NCBI RefSeq assembly: GCF_003732425.1
Contig: NZ_MOBX01000003.1
Coordinates: 496,001 to 560,000 of the forward strand
Direction: 5' to 3'
Origin: Pseudomonas fluorescens
GTDB lineage: Bacteria > Pseudomonadota > Gammaproteobacteria > Pseudomonadales > Pseudomonadaceae
Length of the DNA: 64,000 nt
Part shown: positions 1 through 9,475 of the stretch, piece after piece
How positions within the stretch are numbered: the stretch's first letter is position 1
Layout of the letters: each line of letters opens with the position of its first letter
The notes under the pieces: generated by a model
What the model was told of the DNA's origin: nothing
The model's database searches: none
What the model saw: only the letters and a program-made list of their open reading frames with translations
Position numbers and translations under genes: made by a program

Positions 1-1287
1 TGGCCGATCCGGGTCGCCGTCGATAAAGGTCACGATAACTTCCTGGCCGATACGCGGCACGAACTGCATGCCGAAACCCTTGCCACTCCACGGCAACACC
101 ACGCGCACCCAGCAGGAGCTGGTTTCATCGTTCTTGCCGTCGCGATCCCAAGGGAACTGCAACTTGATCCGCCCGTACTCGTCGGTCCAGATTTCTTCGC
201 CGGACTTACCGACGACGATGGCAGTCTGCGGATGCATGCGCGGTTTCGGTGTGCTGCGTTGTGGGCGAAATGGTGTGGCTTTGGGGATCGCCTCAAAGCG
301 GTTGCGATAGCTGTCATGACCGGCGTCATGGGTCACCCGCGTTACTACCCAGTCGATATTCAGACTCGCGTCGTCATGCCCCTCGAGGGTGAACCAGTGC
401 CCCGGAATCAGCCAGCGGCAGTCGCTTTCGCCGACAAACCGCTTCTCCTCGCTGCGCAAACCGTCGACGCGTTGCTTGGTCAACGTATCGCCGCGGGCCT
501 TGGCGTTGTAGCCGCCCGGATGCTCATAGATCGAACGCGGCCCGGCCACCGCTTCGGCCTGACCATAAAGTGATGTGGTCGGCGTGGTGAACTCATAATC
601 CGTCGCCCGATACACACCTGCTACTGCCTGCAAACACAGCTGCCCGGAACGGATCCCGTGCAGCTCTCGCTCGCCCAGCCCTTGGCCCAGATACTTGACC
701 TTCGGTCCGTTGGGGATCTGCACGAACGCATCGTTGCTATCACCCAGCACGAGCGTGTGCTTGCCATCGTCATGGGTGAAAAACCAGAAAATGCCTTCCT
801 CTTCCAGCAGTCGCGAGACGAAGGCGAAATCGGTTTCGCCGTATTGCACGCAGTACTCGCGCGGGGTGTAGCTGCCGGTCAGGGAGAGTTTGAAATCGCT
901 GAAACCGTGAGCGTTGAAAATGGTGGTCACGATGTCGGAGGTGGCGAGGTTCTGGAAGACGCGGTTGTTGCTGGCCAGGGTCAGCCACCAGAGCCACGGG
1001 CGCAGGATCAGTTGATAGCGCTCGGCGGTGGCGTCGGCGGGGAGCTGGCGGATTTCGGCGACCAATGCGTCGAACGGGCGCAGTTGCGCGTCGTTGTGAA
1101 AAGTCGTGGTGACGTGGCTGGCGACGGCACTGGTCAGGGTGAGCGCGGCGCCGTCGTTGAGACCGTTGAGGGTGTGCGCGCTCAGCGTGTTGAGCGCTTC
1201 GTCGCCGGACAGCGACTCAGGGTAAAGCGCCGCCAGCGCGGTGGCGGTGAGCGAGAGGGTGGTGTTGCTATCAGTCGATCGCGGCAT
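1..1287 (-). CDS. vgrG: VgrG spike protein of T6SS, partial (3' end outside window)
   Basis: Forms the trimeric needle tip (TssI) that sits on the Hcp tube and carries effectors out of the cell. About 429 codons are visible, starting at an ATG at 1287. The frame reads through the family hallmarks: an REYCVQYGETDFAF stretch near residue 150, an EEEGIFWFF segment just after it, and near the window edge the gp5-like CWVRVVLPWSGKGFG and PRIGQEV segments. The C-terminus, including any effector extension, lies outside. It is the last visible gene of the leftward T6SS arm and follows two unrecognised genes. No PAAR gene is seen. The N-terminal 60 residues look less typical than the rest. Confidence 0.93.
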   Translation of the reverse strand, partial: MPRSTDSNTTLSLTATALAALYPESLSGDEALNTLSAHTLNGLNDGAALTLTSAVASHVTTTFHNDAQLRPFDALVAEIRQLPADATAERYQLILRPWLWWLTLASNNRVFQNLATSDIVTTIFNAHGFSDFKLSLTGSYTPREYCVQYGETDFAFVSRLLEEEGIFWFFTHDDGKHTLVLGDSNDAFVQIPNGPKVKYLGQGLGERELHGIRSGQLCLQAVAGVYRATDYEFTTPTTSLYGQAEAVAGPRSIYEHPGGYNAKARGDTLTKQRVDGLRSEEKRFVGESDCRWLIPGHWFTLEGHDDASLNIDWVVTRVTHDAGHDSYRNRFEAIPKATPFRPQRSTPKPRMHPQTAIVVGKSGEEIWTDEYGRIKLQFPWDRDGKNDETSSCWVRVVLPWSGKGFGMQFVPRIGQEVIVTFIDGDPDRP

Positions 1288-1308
1288 GGCCAGAACTCAA
1301 GGAAACGG

Positions 1309-2130
1309 TTACTTGGTGATTTGAAAAACCCTGTCCGTCGGCGCCACCAGGTAGGTGTTATCAAGGTTGGCCTGCAAGGTGAGGTTGCCAAAACACCCTT
1401 CACATTTGGGGGCGGTCACGCTGGTACCGGCACTCGAAACGTATTTGGCTTTCAGTGGGAAACTCAGGAACGCACCTATCTGATTGTGGCCGTGTAGTTC
1501 ACAGTAGGTGGCATTGCAGATGTAAGACGCCTTCGGGCTGGAGGAAGCGACAGCGACCGCTACTGGCGCTACATAGCGATCACTTGAAGCGAGGACGGCG
1601 AAGCAGGAACCCTTACCGTCTTCTCCGGCATTCCTGTCGAAACTGAATTGCAGAGCGCTCTTGAAATCATCGATCGTGATCCAGTGATCCATGGCTAACA
1701 TGACGCCGGCTACCGCACCTTTGTAATTGATCCGGTAGTTGCTGATCGCTGCATTGTTTTTTTTCGTCAGTCGGTCGCCTTTGAATCCGAATTGCAGTTG
1801 CCATTGGCACAGGTGTTCAATGCTGGAAATGACGTCTGCACCGGGCGCGGTACCGCTCCATATCACCGATTTGACATTAAAATTGACCGCTTTGGCTTGC
1901 AGATCCAGGCGATAGCTCTGCTCTTCTTTGGCGTCATCGTAAATTCTTCCTTCCCAATTGACGTAGACCTGCTGGGGGCCCGTACCGTGAAAGCGCAGCC
2001 GCTGTCCGTCCACGACGAAGTTGCCGCACTCGCCGATCCTTTCGCACATATCCATCGCTGTTTTCTTGTCGCTGGAGCTGGGGAAGCGAAAAAAATCACC
2101 GGCGTCGTATTCGCCTAAGTAGACAGGCAT
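1309..2130 (-). CDS. Uncharacterised protein encoded between clpV and vgrG
   Basis: 273 residues, not recognised. The start is supported by an AAGGAG ribosome binding site 7 bases upstream. No signal peptide or membrane segment is visible. It has several cysteines, including pairs spaced like CNATYC and CEGC in the last third, which could bind metal or form disulfides. It lies 21 bases upstream of vgrG on the same strand, so it is probably co-transcribed with it. The sequence is more AT-rich, with poorer codon bias, than the tss genes, which fits acquired cargo. A role as T6SS effector, adaptor or immunity protein is inferred from position only. Confidence 0.6.
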   Translation of the reverse strand: MPVYLGEYDAGDFFRFPSSSDKKTAMDMCERIGECGNFVVDGQRLRFHGTGPQQVYVNWEGRIYDDAKEEQSYRLDLQAKAVNFNVKSVIWSGTAPGADVISSIEHLCQWQLQFGFKGDRLTKKNNAAISNYRINYKGAVAGVMLAMDHWITIDDFKSALQFSFDRNAGEDGKGSCFAVLASSDRYVAPVAVAVASSSPKASYICNATYCELHGHNQIGAFLSFPLKAKYVSSAGTSVTAPKCEGCFGNLTLQANLDNTYLVAPTDRVFQITK

Positions 2131-2308
2131 GCATGCTCTCCTTGAACGTGATAACCCGACAGGGTGTGGCTGTCTCGCGACAGATTATTCAAAAAATAAA
2201 AAGTGACAGGTGGTTTAGCCAAAAAAGGGGATGGATTTATTTGTTCGGTAAACGCTAAAAACCGGAAAAAAATCTATTCCCTTTGATTGTCGTTCGCTTT
2301 ACCAGGCG

Positions 2309-2971
2309 TCAATCCAGAAATGTTCCCAGTAAAGGCTCGTTCTTGTTAAGCCACGTGTAGTCAGATCCCCACATCAATACGGTACAGCGGTAAACCGACC
2401 AGCCGGCATCGGTTTTTACCGAGACAACCGTGTGCTCAAACCAGGTCTTCACAAACTTGGAAATGTCCTTCTCGCCTTCCTCGGCAGCCTTTTTGGCTTT
2501 GACGATAAACGCGTTGAGGTCGGTTGAGTCGCTTCCGGAAAAGTGTTCATTTGAGCGGCGAAACTTGGGGAGGGGCTCAACACCTTCAGGTAACGGATTG
2601 GGCATGTGTTTACCGTCGGCATCATGAAAGAAGCGGTTGCCAGTTGCCGTTTCATGAACGGACAGCGCACAACCGTTCATTGAACAAGTCACAACCAGCG
2701 TGCCTGTGTCCTGACCTTTTGGGATCTCGATAGAACCTGCGTCAAAGCTTTTATAGGGGATATACCAATCGATGCCCGTCTCCGTGACGTTCAATTGCAA
2801 TACACTTTTATTGCTCGTCGGGACAGGTGAAACATTGCAGTTCGGGGTGGCGGAACTGCCTCGCACAATCAGGGCATGGCTGCCGAAAAAGGCTTCAGGG
2901 TTTGTGCGCAGCAGTGACAGCAATGCTTCAGGCTGATTGGCCTTTTTTGAGCTTGATGAGGTATTGCCCAT
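2309..2971 (-). CDS. Uncharacterised protein encoded downstream of clpV
   Basis: 220 residues, not recognised. It begins MGNTSSSSKKANQPEAL, a low-complexity polar start without a signal peptide, and has no obvious membrane span. Cysteines occur in two central pairs. The gene starts 77 bases after the clpV stop codon on the same strand, and 178 AT-rich bases separate it from the next gene. Base composition is lower in GC than the flanking tss genes. With the 273-residue neighbour it forms a two-gene insert inside the T6SS arm; an effector/immunity or effector/adaptor pair is a reasonable guess but nothing in the sequence proves it. Confidence 0.55.
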   Translation of the reverse strand: MGNTSSSSKKANQPEALLSLLRTNPEAFFGSHALIVRGSSATPNCNVSPVPTSNKSVLQLNVTETGIDWYIPYKSFDAGSIEIPKGQDTGTLVVTCSMNGCALSVHETATGNRFFHDADGKHMPNPLPEGVEPLPKFRRSNEHFSGSDSTDLNAFIVKAKKAAEEGEKDISKFVKTWFEHTVVSVKTDAGWSVYRCTVLMWGSDYTWLNKNEPLLGTFLD

Positions 2972-3048
2972 GGTTGAACGCCTTTTGAATAAGTAAGCAG
3001 CGAATGACGAATGGCTCGGCCCGTTTTATTCCTTGCAAATGAATGGTG

Positions 3049-5589
3049 CTATTCCAACACCCACTCCGCTAACTTCCCCGTCACCTGTGTCATCAACACA
3101 TTCTCGACATCCCGCGCTCCCGCCGCGCTGCATTTGGCGAGCACCGCTTTGACGATTCCGGCATCAAACTCGAACTGCTTGCCGGTCGCAGCCTTGTAGC
3201 GGCCACGCAATTTCTCCAGCTTGGCCAGCACAATCCCTTCCAGCGTCGCTTCATCCAGCGGCCGATACGCAACCACCGTCATGCGCGCCAGAAACGCCGG
3301 GCGGAAAGCTTGTAGCAGGACTTTGTGCAGCGCCTCGTTGAAGGCTTCCGAGCCGAGTTGCGCCACGGGAGTGTCGAGCAACAGTTCAGCACCGACGTTG
3401 CTGGTGGCAAGCATCACGGTGTTCTTGAAGTCCACCACCAGCCCGGTGCCGTCCTCCATCAAGCCTTTGTCGAACACGTTGTAAAACGCTTCCAGCACAT
3501 CCGGGTGCGCCTTCTCGATTTCATCCAGCAACACCACCGAATACGGTTTGCGCCGCACCGCTTCGGTCAGCACGCCGCCGCTGCCATAGCCGACATAACC
3601 GGGCGGCGCGCCTTTGAGTTGGCTGACGGTGTGGGCCTCCTGGTATTCGGAGAGGTTGATGCTGATCAGGTTGCGTTCGCCGCCGTACAACGCATCGGCC
3701 AAGGCGTAAGCGGTTTCGGTTTTACCGACCCCCGTGGGGCCGACCAGCAGAAACACGCCGACCGGTTTTTGCGGATCGGTGAGCCCGGCGCGATAGGCCT
3801 GCAAGCGTTGCGCGATGGTGTTGAGCGCGGTGCTCTGCCCCATGACGCGTTGACCCATGCGGGTGCCGAGGGTGCGAACGGCATGGGCTTCGTCGGCGAG
3901 CATTTTGCCGACGGGGATGCCGGTCCATCCGGCAATGACGGCAGCGACGGTTTTCGCGTCGACCTGTTCGGGCACCAGCGGGTCATCCTGGCGGATCGCA
4001 TCGAGTCCGGCTTCCAGGCGCAGCAGCTCGGCGGCCAAATGGTCGATGCGGCTGTCAGTGGCTTCGTCAGGTTTGTCGCTGTCGGCGCGCTCGCTCAAGT
4101 CGAGCAGTTCGCGGCGGGTGTCGAGCAGCTCGCGCACCGCTACGCGTTCTTCGCTCCAACGGGTTTCCAGTTCGCGAATGGCTTGCACGTTGCTGGAGGA
4201 TTCGCTTTCCAGCAGGGTGATACGTTCGCGATGATCCAGCCCCGTGGCTTGCTCACGCCGCAAACGCTCGACTTCATCCTTGAGGCTGTTCTGCCGGTGG
4301 CGCAGGCTTTCCAGCGGCGGTGGCACGTCGTGCTGGCCGAGGGCGACCCGGGCGCAAGCGGTGTCGAGGACGCTGATGGCTTTGTCGGGTAACTGGCGGC
4401 CAGAGATGTAGCGGTGCGAGAGTTTCACCGCTTCATGAATTGCGGCATCAAGCACTTGCACGCCGTGGTGTTGCTCCAGTTTTGCCGCCACGCCACGGAG
4501 CATTTCCACGGCGGTGATTTCGTCCGGCTCCTCAACTTGCACCAGTTGAAAACGACGGGCGAGGGCCGGGTCTTTTTCGAAATATTTTTTGTACTCCATC
4601 CACGTGGTCGCGGCGAGGGTGCGCAGTTCGCCACGGGCCAGCGCCGGTTTGAGCAGGTTGGCCGCATCGCTGCCGCCCTCGGCGCCACCCGCACCGATCA
4701 GGGTGTGGGCTTCGTCGATGAACAGGATGATTGGCTTGTCGGCACTGCGCACCGCGTCGATCACGCCTTTGAGGCGTTGTTCGAATTCGCCTTTGACCCC
4801 GGCACCGGCCTGTAACAGACCCAGATCGAGCACGCGCAGACTGACTTGCTGCAACGACGGCGGCACGTCCCCGGCGGCGATGCGCAGGGCCAGGCCTTCG
4901 ACCACGGCGGTTTTGCCGACACCCGGAGCGCCGACCAGAATCGGATTGTTCTGCCGGCGGCGAAGCAGGATGTCGATGCACTGGCGGATCTCGCCGTCGC
5001 GCCCCACGATCGGATCAATGCGTCCAGCGTGGGCATCGGCCGTCAGGTCCTGGGTGTATTGATCGAGCACCGAGTCCTGCCGTGGCACGGGGTTCCCCAC
5101 TGACGCGGAACGTGGGCCGACATGCTCGCGAGAGTTTTCCGTCCACTCCAGCAGGTTCGCGCGCAGGGCCTCCTTGGGAATCCGCAGCAACGATGACGCA
5201 CTGTTGAGCAGCAGACTGCGGCGCTCGTCGCGATCGATCAACGCGAGCAATAAAAGCCCGGAGCGAATGCTGTCCAGCCCCAGCACACTGGCCTGCACCA
5301 CCGTATCTTCCAGCAACCCCAGCGTGTGCGAGGACAACGCCGGCGTGCGCGTACTGCCAGCCTTGAACAGGTCCAGCGCCTTATTGATTTCCGCCGTCAG
5401 TGCATCGCGCTCCAGACCGAAGCGCGGCAGCAGAAAGGCAAAATCGCCCCCCTCGATGTCGAGCAGTTCCAGCAGCAGATGTTCGATCTCGACAAAGTGA
5501 TGCCCACGCTGCAGACAGCGCTGGGCGGCGCGTTCGAGGGCGCGGCGGTTGTCCGGGTTGAGGCGTCCGATCAGGCTGGCGAGTTCCAT
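3049..5589 (-). CDS. clpV: T6SS AAA+ ATPase ClpV (TssH)
   Basis: Disassembles the contracted TssB/TssC sheath so that subunits can be reused. 846 residues from the ATG at 5589, which lies one base after the tssG stop; an in-frame start 17 codons earlier would run into tssG and lacks family support. The N-terminal Clp-N domain begins MELASLIGRLNPDNRRALE. The first AAA module has a Walker A GAPGVGKT at about 220-227 and Walker B ILFIDEAHTL; a coiled middle domain follows, then a second Walker A GPTGVGKTE near 600 and Walker B VVLLDEIEKAH. Length and architecture match ClpV rather than ClpB. It is translationally coupled to tssG. Confidence 0.97.
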   Translation of the reverse strand: MELASLIGRLNPDNRRALERAAQRCLQRGHHFVEIEHLLLELLDIEGGDFAFLLPRFGLERDALTAEINKALDLFKAGSTRTPALSSHTLGLLEDTVVQASVLGLDSIRSGLLLLALIDRDERRSLLLNSASSLLRIPKEALRANLLEWTENSREHVGPRSASVGNPVPRQDSVLDQYTQDLTADAHAGRIDPIVGRDGEIRQCIDILLRRRQNNPILVGAPGVGKTAVVEGLALRIAAGDVPPSLQQVSLRVLDLGLLQAGAGVKGEFEQRLKGVIDAVRSADKPIILFIDEAHTLIGAGGAEGGSDAANLLKPALARGELRTLAATTWMEYKKYFEKDPALARRFQLVQVEEPDEITAVEMLRGVAAKLEQHHGVQVLDAAIHEAVKLSHRYISGRQLPDKAISVLDTACARVALGQHDVPPPLESLRHRQNSLKDEVERLRREQATGLDHRERITLLESESSSNVQAIRELETRWSEERVAVRELLDTRRELLDLSERADSDKPDEATDSRIDHLAAELLRLEAGLDAIRQDDPLVPEQVDAKTVAAVIAGWTGIPVGKMLADEAHAVRTLGTRMGQRVMGQSTALNTIAQRLQAYRAGLTDPQKPVGVFLLVGPTGVGKTETAYALADALYGGERNLISINLSEYQEAHTVSQLKGAPPGYVGYGSGGVLTEAVRRKPYSVVLLDEIEKAHPDVLEAFYNVFDKGLMEDGTGLVVDFKNTVMLATSNVGAELLLDTPVAQLGSEAFNEALHKVLLQAFRPAFLARMTVVAYRPLDEATLEGIVLAKLEKLRGRYKAATGKQFEFDAGIVKAVLAKCSAAGARDVENVLMTQVTGKLAEWVLE

Positions 5590-5590
5590 G

Positions 5591-6616
5591 TCAGGTGATC
5601 TCCAGCTGACGAAGACGGGTTTCGATGCGCTGCACGGCAAGGCTGGCCTGACGCTGCAAACCTCCGTTCCAACTGAGCAGGGCCGGCGTCTGACGCCCGA
5701 GTTTCATTGGCCCGGCGCCGCGTATCAGCAGTACCAGCGTGACGTCCAGATCCGGGCCGAAGTACAACGCCGCGAGGCTGGCCAATGCCGGGTGAGCCTC
5801 GCCGTCCGGCAGAAAACCCGCAGCCTGCGTCGATAGCAGCGGGCCGAGGGTCAGGCGAATGCCAGCGTGCTCATCCCACACCCGAGTGCCCGCCACGGCG
5901 CTGCGACCCAGTTGCAGGTTGCGCCCGCCGGGCTTGATCACGCTGCGACTGGCCGCCGGGATTTCGCGCCAGGCGCCTTCATAGGCACTCAGTTCCACCG
6001 GCACGGCGAACTGCTCACGGACAATCGCCGCGAACCCGGCCAGTGAGCGCCGGCCATCGGCGAACAACGCGGTACAGGCCAGCACCGCGCAATCGGGAAT
6101 CGCCTGGCGCTCCTGCAAGGCCTTGGGCAACAGGCCGGTAAGGGCGCGCAATTGCGCCTGCACCGGCGACGCCCCGGGCGTGACAAAACCCAACGCGACC
6201 CGGTGTTTGCGCATCACCTTGTAGAGCAGGCTGAGCAGGCGATGCTGGAACAGATCGAGGAACGCGGCCGGTGCGTGATCCTTGGCTCGTGCCCGTTGTT
6301 GCAGCCATTCCTGATAGGCGTAGGGCAGCGGGCCGTCCGGGCCGCCGAGGCCGAACATCGGTGTGTCGAGGGTCAGCGGCTGGCCGGGTTCTTCGTGCAG
6401 GTTTTCGATCTGGCTGGTGGGGAACAGCGGCGTCAGCGGCCCGCGCAATTTCAGCGCTTCGGCCTGGGGCGAGGTGCCGCTGCCCAGGGATTCGGCCTGC
6501 GGTTGCTCGCGCTCGAGTAGCAGCAACGCCTGCAGCCATTCGAACGCCTGCGGATCGCGGCGCAGTCGTTGGCTCAGGCTCAGAGCGACAGGGGCTTGCC
6601 GGCTTGGGGTTGCCAT
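5591..6616 (-). CDS. tssG: T6SS baseplate subunit TssG
   Basis: Baseplate wedge protein (ImpH/VasB family) that works with TssE, TssF and TssK under the sheath. 341 residues, close to the family norm. The start MATPSRQAPVALS lies inside the end of tssF (37-base overlap), indicating coupled translation. The conserved N-terminal part with DPQAFEWLQALLLLER and the middle FGLGGPDGPLPYAYQEWL segment are visible; the latter is a family hallmark. The gene is followed after one base by clpV. Confidence 0.95.
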   Translation of the reverse strand: MATPSRQAPVALSLSQRLRRDPQAFEWLQALLLLEREQPQAESLGSGTSPQAEALKLRGPLTPLFPTSQIENLHEEPGQPLTLDTPMFGLGGPDGPLPYAYQEWLQQRARAKDHAPAAFLDLFQHRLLSLLYKVMRKHRVALGFVTPGASPVQAQLRALTGLLPKALQERQAIPDCAVLACTALFADGRRSLAGFAAIVREQFAVPVELSAYEGAWREIPAASRSVIKPGGRNLQLGRSAVAGTRVWDEHAGIRLTLGPLLSTQAAGFLPDGEAHPALASLAALYFGPDLDVTLVLLIRGAGPMKLGRQTPALLSWNGGLQRQASLAVQRIETRLRQLEIT

Positions 6617-8373
6617 GCCTTGACCTCCTTGTCGGCCTGCATCAACACCGTGCGCACAAAGCGATTGGCCGTGGCGTACACCGAAAAGAACTGTGCCAGC
6701 ACTGCAGAAAACAACACCGCGCTGCTGCCGACGAAGTGTTGTGGATCAAGCTGCAACTGCACCTCCAGGCCATTGCGCCAACCGCGCCAGGCGTCGGCGC
6801 CGACATGGCCGATCACCCGTTCGCAACCCAGGCTCAACAGCCCCTCGATCTGCCTTAAGGCGCTGGCCTCGTCGCGCAGGTTGTGCAGGTGCAGAATCTC
6901 TTTCAAGGCGTCGAGTGCCTGCGGGCCTTCGACCAGCGACAAATGATTGAGGGTCAGTTGCGACACCAGCCGCCAGCGCGAGTCACCGTCCAGGCGCGGC
7001 AGACTCTGTGGGCTCGGTGGATTGCGCAGCCGCGCCCAGGCCACCGGCCCGGGCCGTTCGAAACCCAGCGGCGTGCCGGCCAGCAGGCTTTGCGCCAAAT
7101 GCCGATTGGTGCACAACAGTTCGGCGGTGAGGCTGTAGTCGGGCAGGTCGGTCTGCGGTTCGAAACGGGTGTCGACCACACTCACCAACAGGTCACTGCC
7201 GAGCCGGTTCGGGGTCATGCCGCTGACCCTGCGTGCGTGCCAGTAACGCTGTTGATCGCCGCCGCTGTGCTGGCTGCCGTAATACGCTGGCAGCCGCTGC
7301 ACCCCGGCGCTGGAACTGGCGCGCATGGCGCGAATGCTGTGGATCTCGACGCTGTTCTCGCGGTGGCTGTCGGCGATCAGCCGGTACTCGCTGCGGGTGC
7401 CATCCGGGCGCAACGGTTCGGAGGTGCGCGGAAACAGGTTGATCGCCGGAGCGCAGCCGAGGGCGATGTCACTGGCTTGCAAATGCAGACGGCTGGCCGG
7501 GGCGCGGTCGAAAACGATGTATAGGTACAGCGTCTGGCTGTCGCTGGAAACGCCGCTCAGCGGCAGATCAAAGAAATGAAATTTGTCCGGGAAGGCAAAG
7601 TATTCCGCCAGCAGACGCATGCCCGGGTGCACGCCGTCCTCATCGGGCAGCAGCACTTCGTCATCGCTGAAACCGACGATCTTCGGCAAGCCTTTTACCG
7701 GCGTCGGAATACGCCCGGGCGAGCCGGCCAGTACCTGCACGGCATGGGCGCCGAGCAGGTCATACAGACCGGCGTTGATCACCGGCGATGCGGCCAGATG
7801 AATACGCAGTTGCTCGATGCCAAGCGCTGCCCATTGGCTCTCACCGAGGCAACGCAGGCTCAGGCGCAATGCCGAACGCGATTGCGCCACACCGGTCAGC
7901 GCCTGCGCCTCATCGCTGCCGAGCAGCAACGCTTCGCTGACCTCGATCGGCCACAAATGCACGGCGGCCGAGGTGCGAAAGTGAATGCTCTCACCCTTGC
8001 TGGTGGTGACAAAAAGCGGTGTGTCGGGGGGCAGTGGATAGCCGCCGTCGAGGTTGCCTTTGCCTGGGTCGGGCTCGAACTGGACGATGGCGCAGGACGG
8101 CAGCGGCCGCACCGCCAGCGGATAAAGTTGTTCGAGCAAGGCGTCGCTGAATTCGGCGTAGTCGTCATCGAGTCTGCGTTGCAGGCGTGCGGCGAGCAGG
8201 GCAAAGCCTTCGAGCAAGCGTTCGACGTGCGGATCCGGGCACTCGCCGGGTGACAGTTCCAGGCGTCGCGCGACCTTGGGATAGCGCTCGGCAAATTGGC
8301 TGCCGGCATGGCGCAGCCAGGTCAGTTCGCGCTGGTAGTAGTCGAGCAGTTGCGGGTCAATCGAGTCGCTCAT
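6580..8373 (-). CDS. tssF: T6SS baseplate subunit TssF
   Basis: Baseplate wedge protein (ImpG/VasA family). 597 residues from ATG 8373, giving the usual N-terminus MSDSIDPQLLDYYQRELTWL followed by FAERYPKVARRL, the family signature. A longer in-frame start exists 13 codons upstream but lies deeper inside tssE. It overlaps tssE by 17 bases and tssG by 37 bases, a typical compact order E-F-G. Confidence 0.95.
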   Translation of the reverse strand: MSDSIDPQLLDYYQRELTWLRHAGSQFAERYPKVARRLELSPGECPDPHVERLLEGFALLAARLQRRLDDDYAEFSDALLEQLYPLAVRPLPSCAIVQFEPDPGKGNLDGGYPLPPDTPLFVTTSKGESIHFRTSAAVHLWPIEVSEALLLGSDEAQALTGVAQSRSALRLSLRCLGESQWAALGIEQLRIHLAASPVINAGLYDLLGAHAVQVLAGSPGRIPTPVKGLPKIVGFSDDEVLLPDEDGVHPGMRLLAEYFAFPDKFHFFDLPLSGVSSDSQTLYLYIVFDRAPASRLHLQASDIALGCAPAINLFPRTSEPLRPDGTRSEYRLIADSHRENSVEIHSIRAMRASSSAGVQRLPAYYGSQHSGGDQQRYWHARRVSGMTPNRLGSDLLVSVVDTRFEPQTDLPDYSLTAELLCTNRHLAQSLLAGTPLGFERPGPVAWARLRNPPSPQSLPRLDGDSRWRLVSQLTLNHLSLVEGPQALDALKEILHLHNLRDEASALRQIEGLLSLGCERVIGHVGADAWRGWRNGLEVQLQLDPQHFVGSSAVLFSAVLAQFFSVYATANRFVRTVLMQADKEVKAWQPQAGKPLSL

Positions 8374-8800
8374 GGCGTACCTCCAGCCCTTCGCCGCCGG
8401 GCTCGATGACAAACGCCACCGGCCAATACTGCAGGCCGCTGCGCAACTCGCCGACGAGGCGGATGCTCAGGCGTTGGGGCTGGTCGGGCAGGGGATTGAC
8501 CTGAACTTCCGCCAGTTTCAGGCGCGGTTCGAAATGGCTGATGGCTTCGCGGATATCCCGCGCCAGTCGACGACGGTCATCGCTGCGCTGTTGTTGCAGA
8601 GCGCTCCAGTCCGCGATGCCGTAATCGATCACGCTGGGTGGCGCAGTCAACGTGCGCGGGCCACGGCGGGTGTTGAACAGGCGCCCGAGCTCGGCGTGCA
8701 CCGAGTCGAGCAGATCCTGCCGACTGAATTCCCGCGCGCCCTCGGCCTCGCTGGACGCGAGGCGTTCGAACAGCGGCGGGAGAATGCCGGTGCCGGCCAT
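8357..8800 (-). CDS. tssE: T6SS baseplate subunit TssE (gp25-like)
   Basis: Homologue of phage T4 gp25 that nucleates sheath assembly on the baseplate. 147 residues. The stretch LTAPPSVIDYGIADWSAL and the later REAISHFEPRLKLAEVQV are typical of the GPW/gp25 domain, including the EPRL motif. It starts 15 bases after the hcp stop codon and overlaps tssF. Confidence 0.94.
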   Translation of the reverse strand: MAGTGILPPLFERLASSEAEGAREFSRQDLLDSVHAELGRLFNTRRGPRTLTAPPSVIDYGIADWSALQQQRSDDRRRLARDIREAISHFEPRLKLAEVQVNPLPDQPQRLSIRLVGELRSGLQYWPVAFVIEPGGEGLEVRHERLD

Positions 8801-8815
8801 GGCTTAGGCGTCCGC

Positions 8816-9310
8816 TCAGGCTGACTTGTTGGCAGCCATGTCCCAGGTCGAGGCGGCCGTACCTTCCTTGGTGCCGTCGTCTTTCTGTGCGGTGAGTTCC
8901 CATTTGATCTTGGTGAAGTTCAGGGAAATGGTTTCCACCGGTTTGCCGCCGGTGCCACCGCTGACACTGACGTTCGACAGCACCACGTTGGTCAGGGTGT
9001 AGATGATGAATGGCATCAGTTGCCCGCTGCCCTCGGCGGCGTTGCGGCCGATGGTGATCTTGGCTTCGGGGATCGGTTTACCGGCGCAGCAGTAGCCGTT
9101 GAGCGACGGCGTGGAGCTGTCGACGAACTTGGTCAGGGTGAACTCGCCGATGTGCGGCTTGCCGGAGGTGCGCTCCGAGTTGCTGACGTCGTTGGTCACC
9201 TGCATCGCCACGTTGTGGCTGTAGGACATGACTTCGATCTTGTCCGTGTAACCTTCGAGCAGGCTGTCACCTTTGATGTCGCCGCCGAGGTCGAGAATGA
9301 TTGCATCCAT
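8816..9310 (-). CDS. hcp: T6SS tube protein Hcp (TssD)
   Basis: Forms hexameric rings that stack into the inner tube fired by the sheath, and can chaperone effectors. 164 residues, the usual size. Begins MDAIILDLGGDIKGDS and has the characteristic GEFTLTKFVDSSTP and NFTKIKWELT segments. An AGGAG site precedes the ATG. It is separated from the upstream tssC by about 165 bases containing a REP-like element, unlike the other junctions in this arm, so its expression could be partly uncoupled from the sheath genes. Confidence 0.96.
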   Translation of the reverse strand: MDAIILDLGGDIKGDSLLEGYTDKIEVMSYSHNVAMQVTNDVSNSERTSGKPHIGEFTLTKFVDSSTPSLNGYCCAGKPIPEAKITIGRNAAEGSGQLMPFIIYTLTNVVLSNVSVSGGTGGKPVETISLNFTKIKWELTAQKDDGTKEGTAASTWDMAANKSA

Positions 9311-9356
9311 CGCTTGAAACTCCTGAAGAAATTCACAAATAGACTGAGCTCAGAAC

Positions 9357-9461
9357 CTGTGGCGAGGGCGCTTGCCTCCCGCTGGCTTGCGTAGCAGGCC
9401 TCGCTTCTCAAAAAGCGCGGGCCGCTTCGCAGCCCAGCGGGAGCAAGCGCCCACGCCACAG
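9357..9461. repeat. REP-like inverted repeat, family III, between tssC and hcp
   Basis: Two arms of the GTGGCGAGGG/AGCAAGC type face each other and would form a long hairpin in the transcript between tssC and hcp. The same family recurs at 35645, 39734 and 43560. Confidence 0.85.
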
Positions 9462-9475
9462 AGGTTTCATTAACT

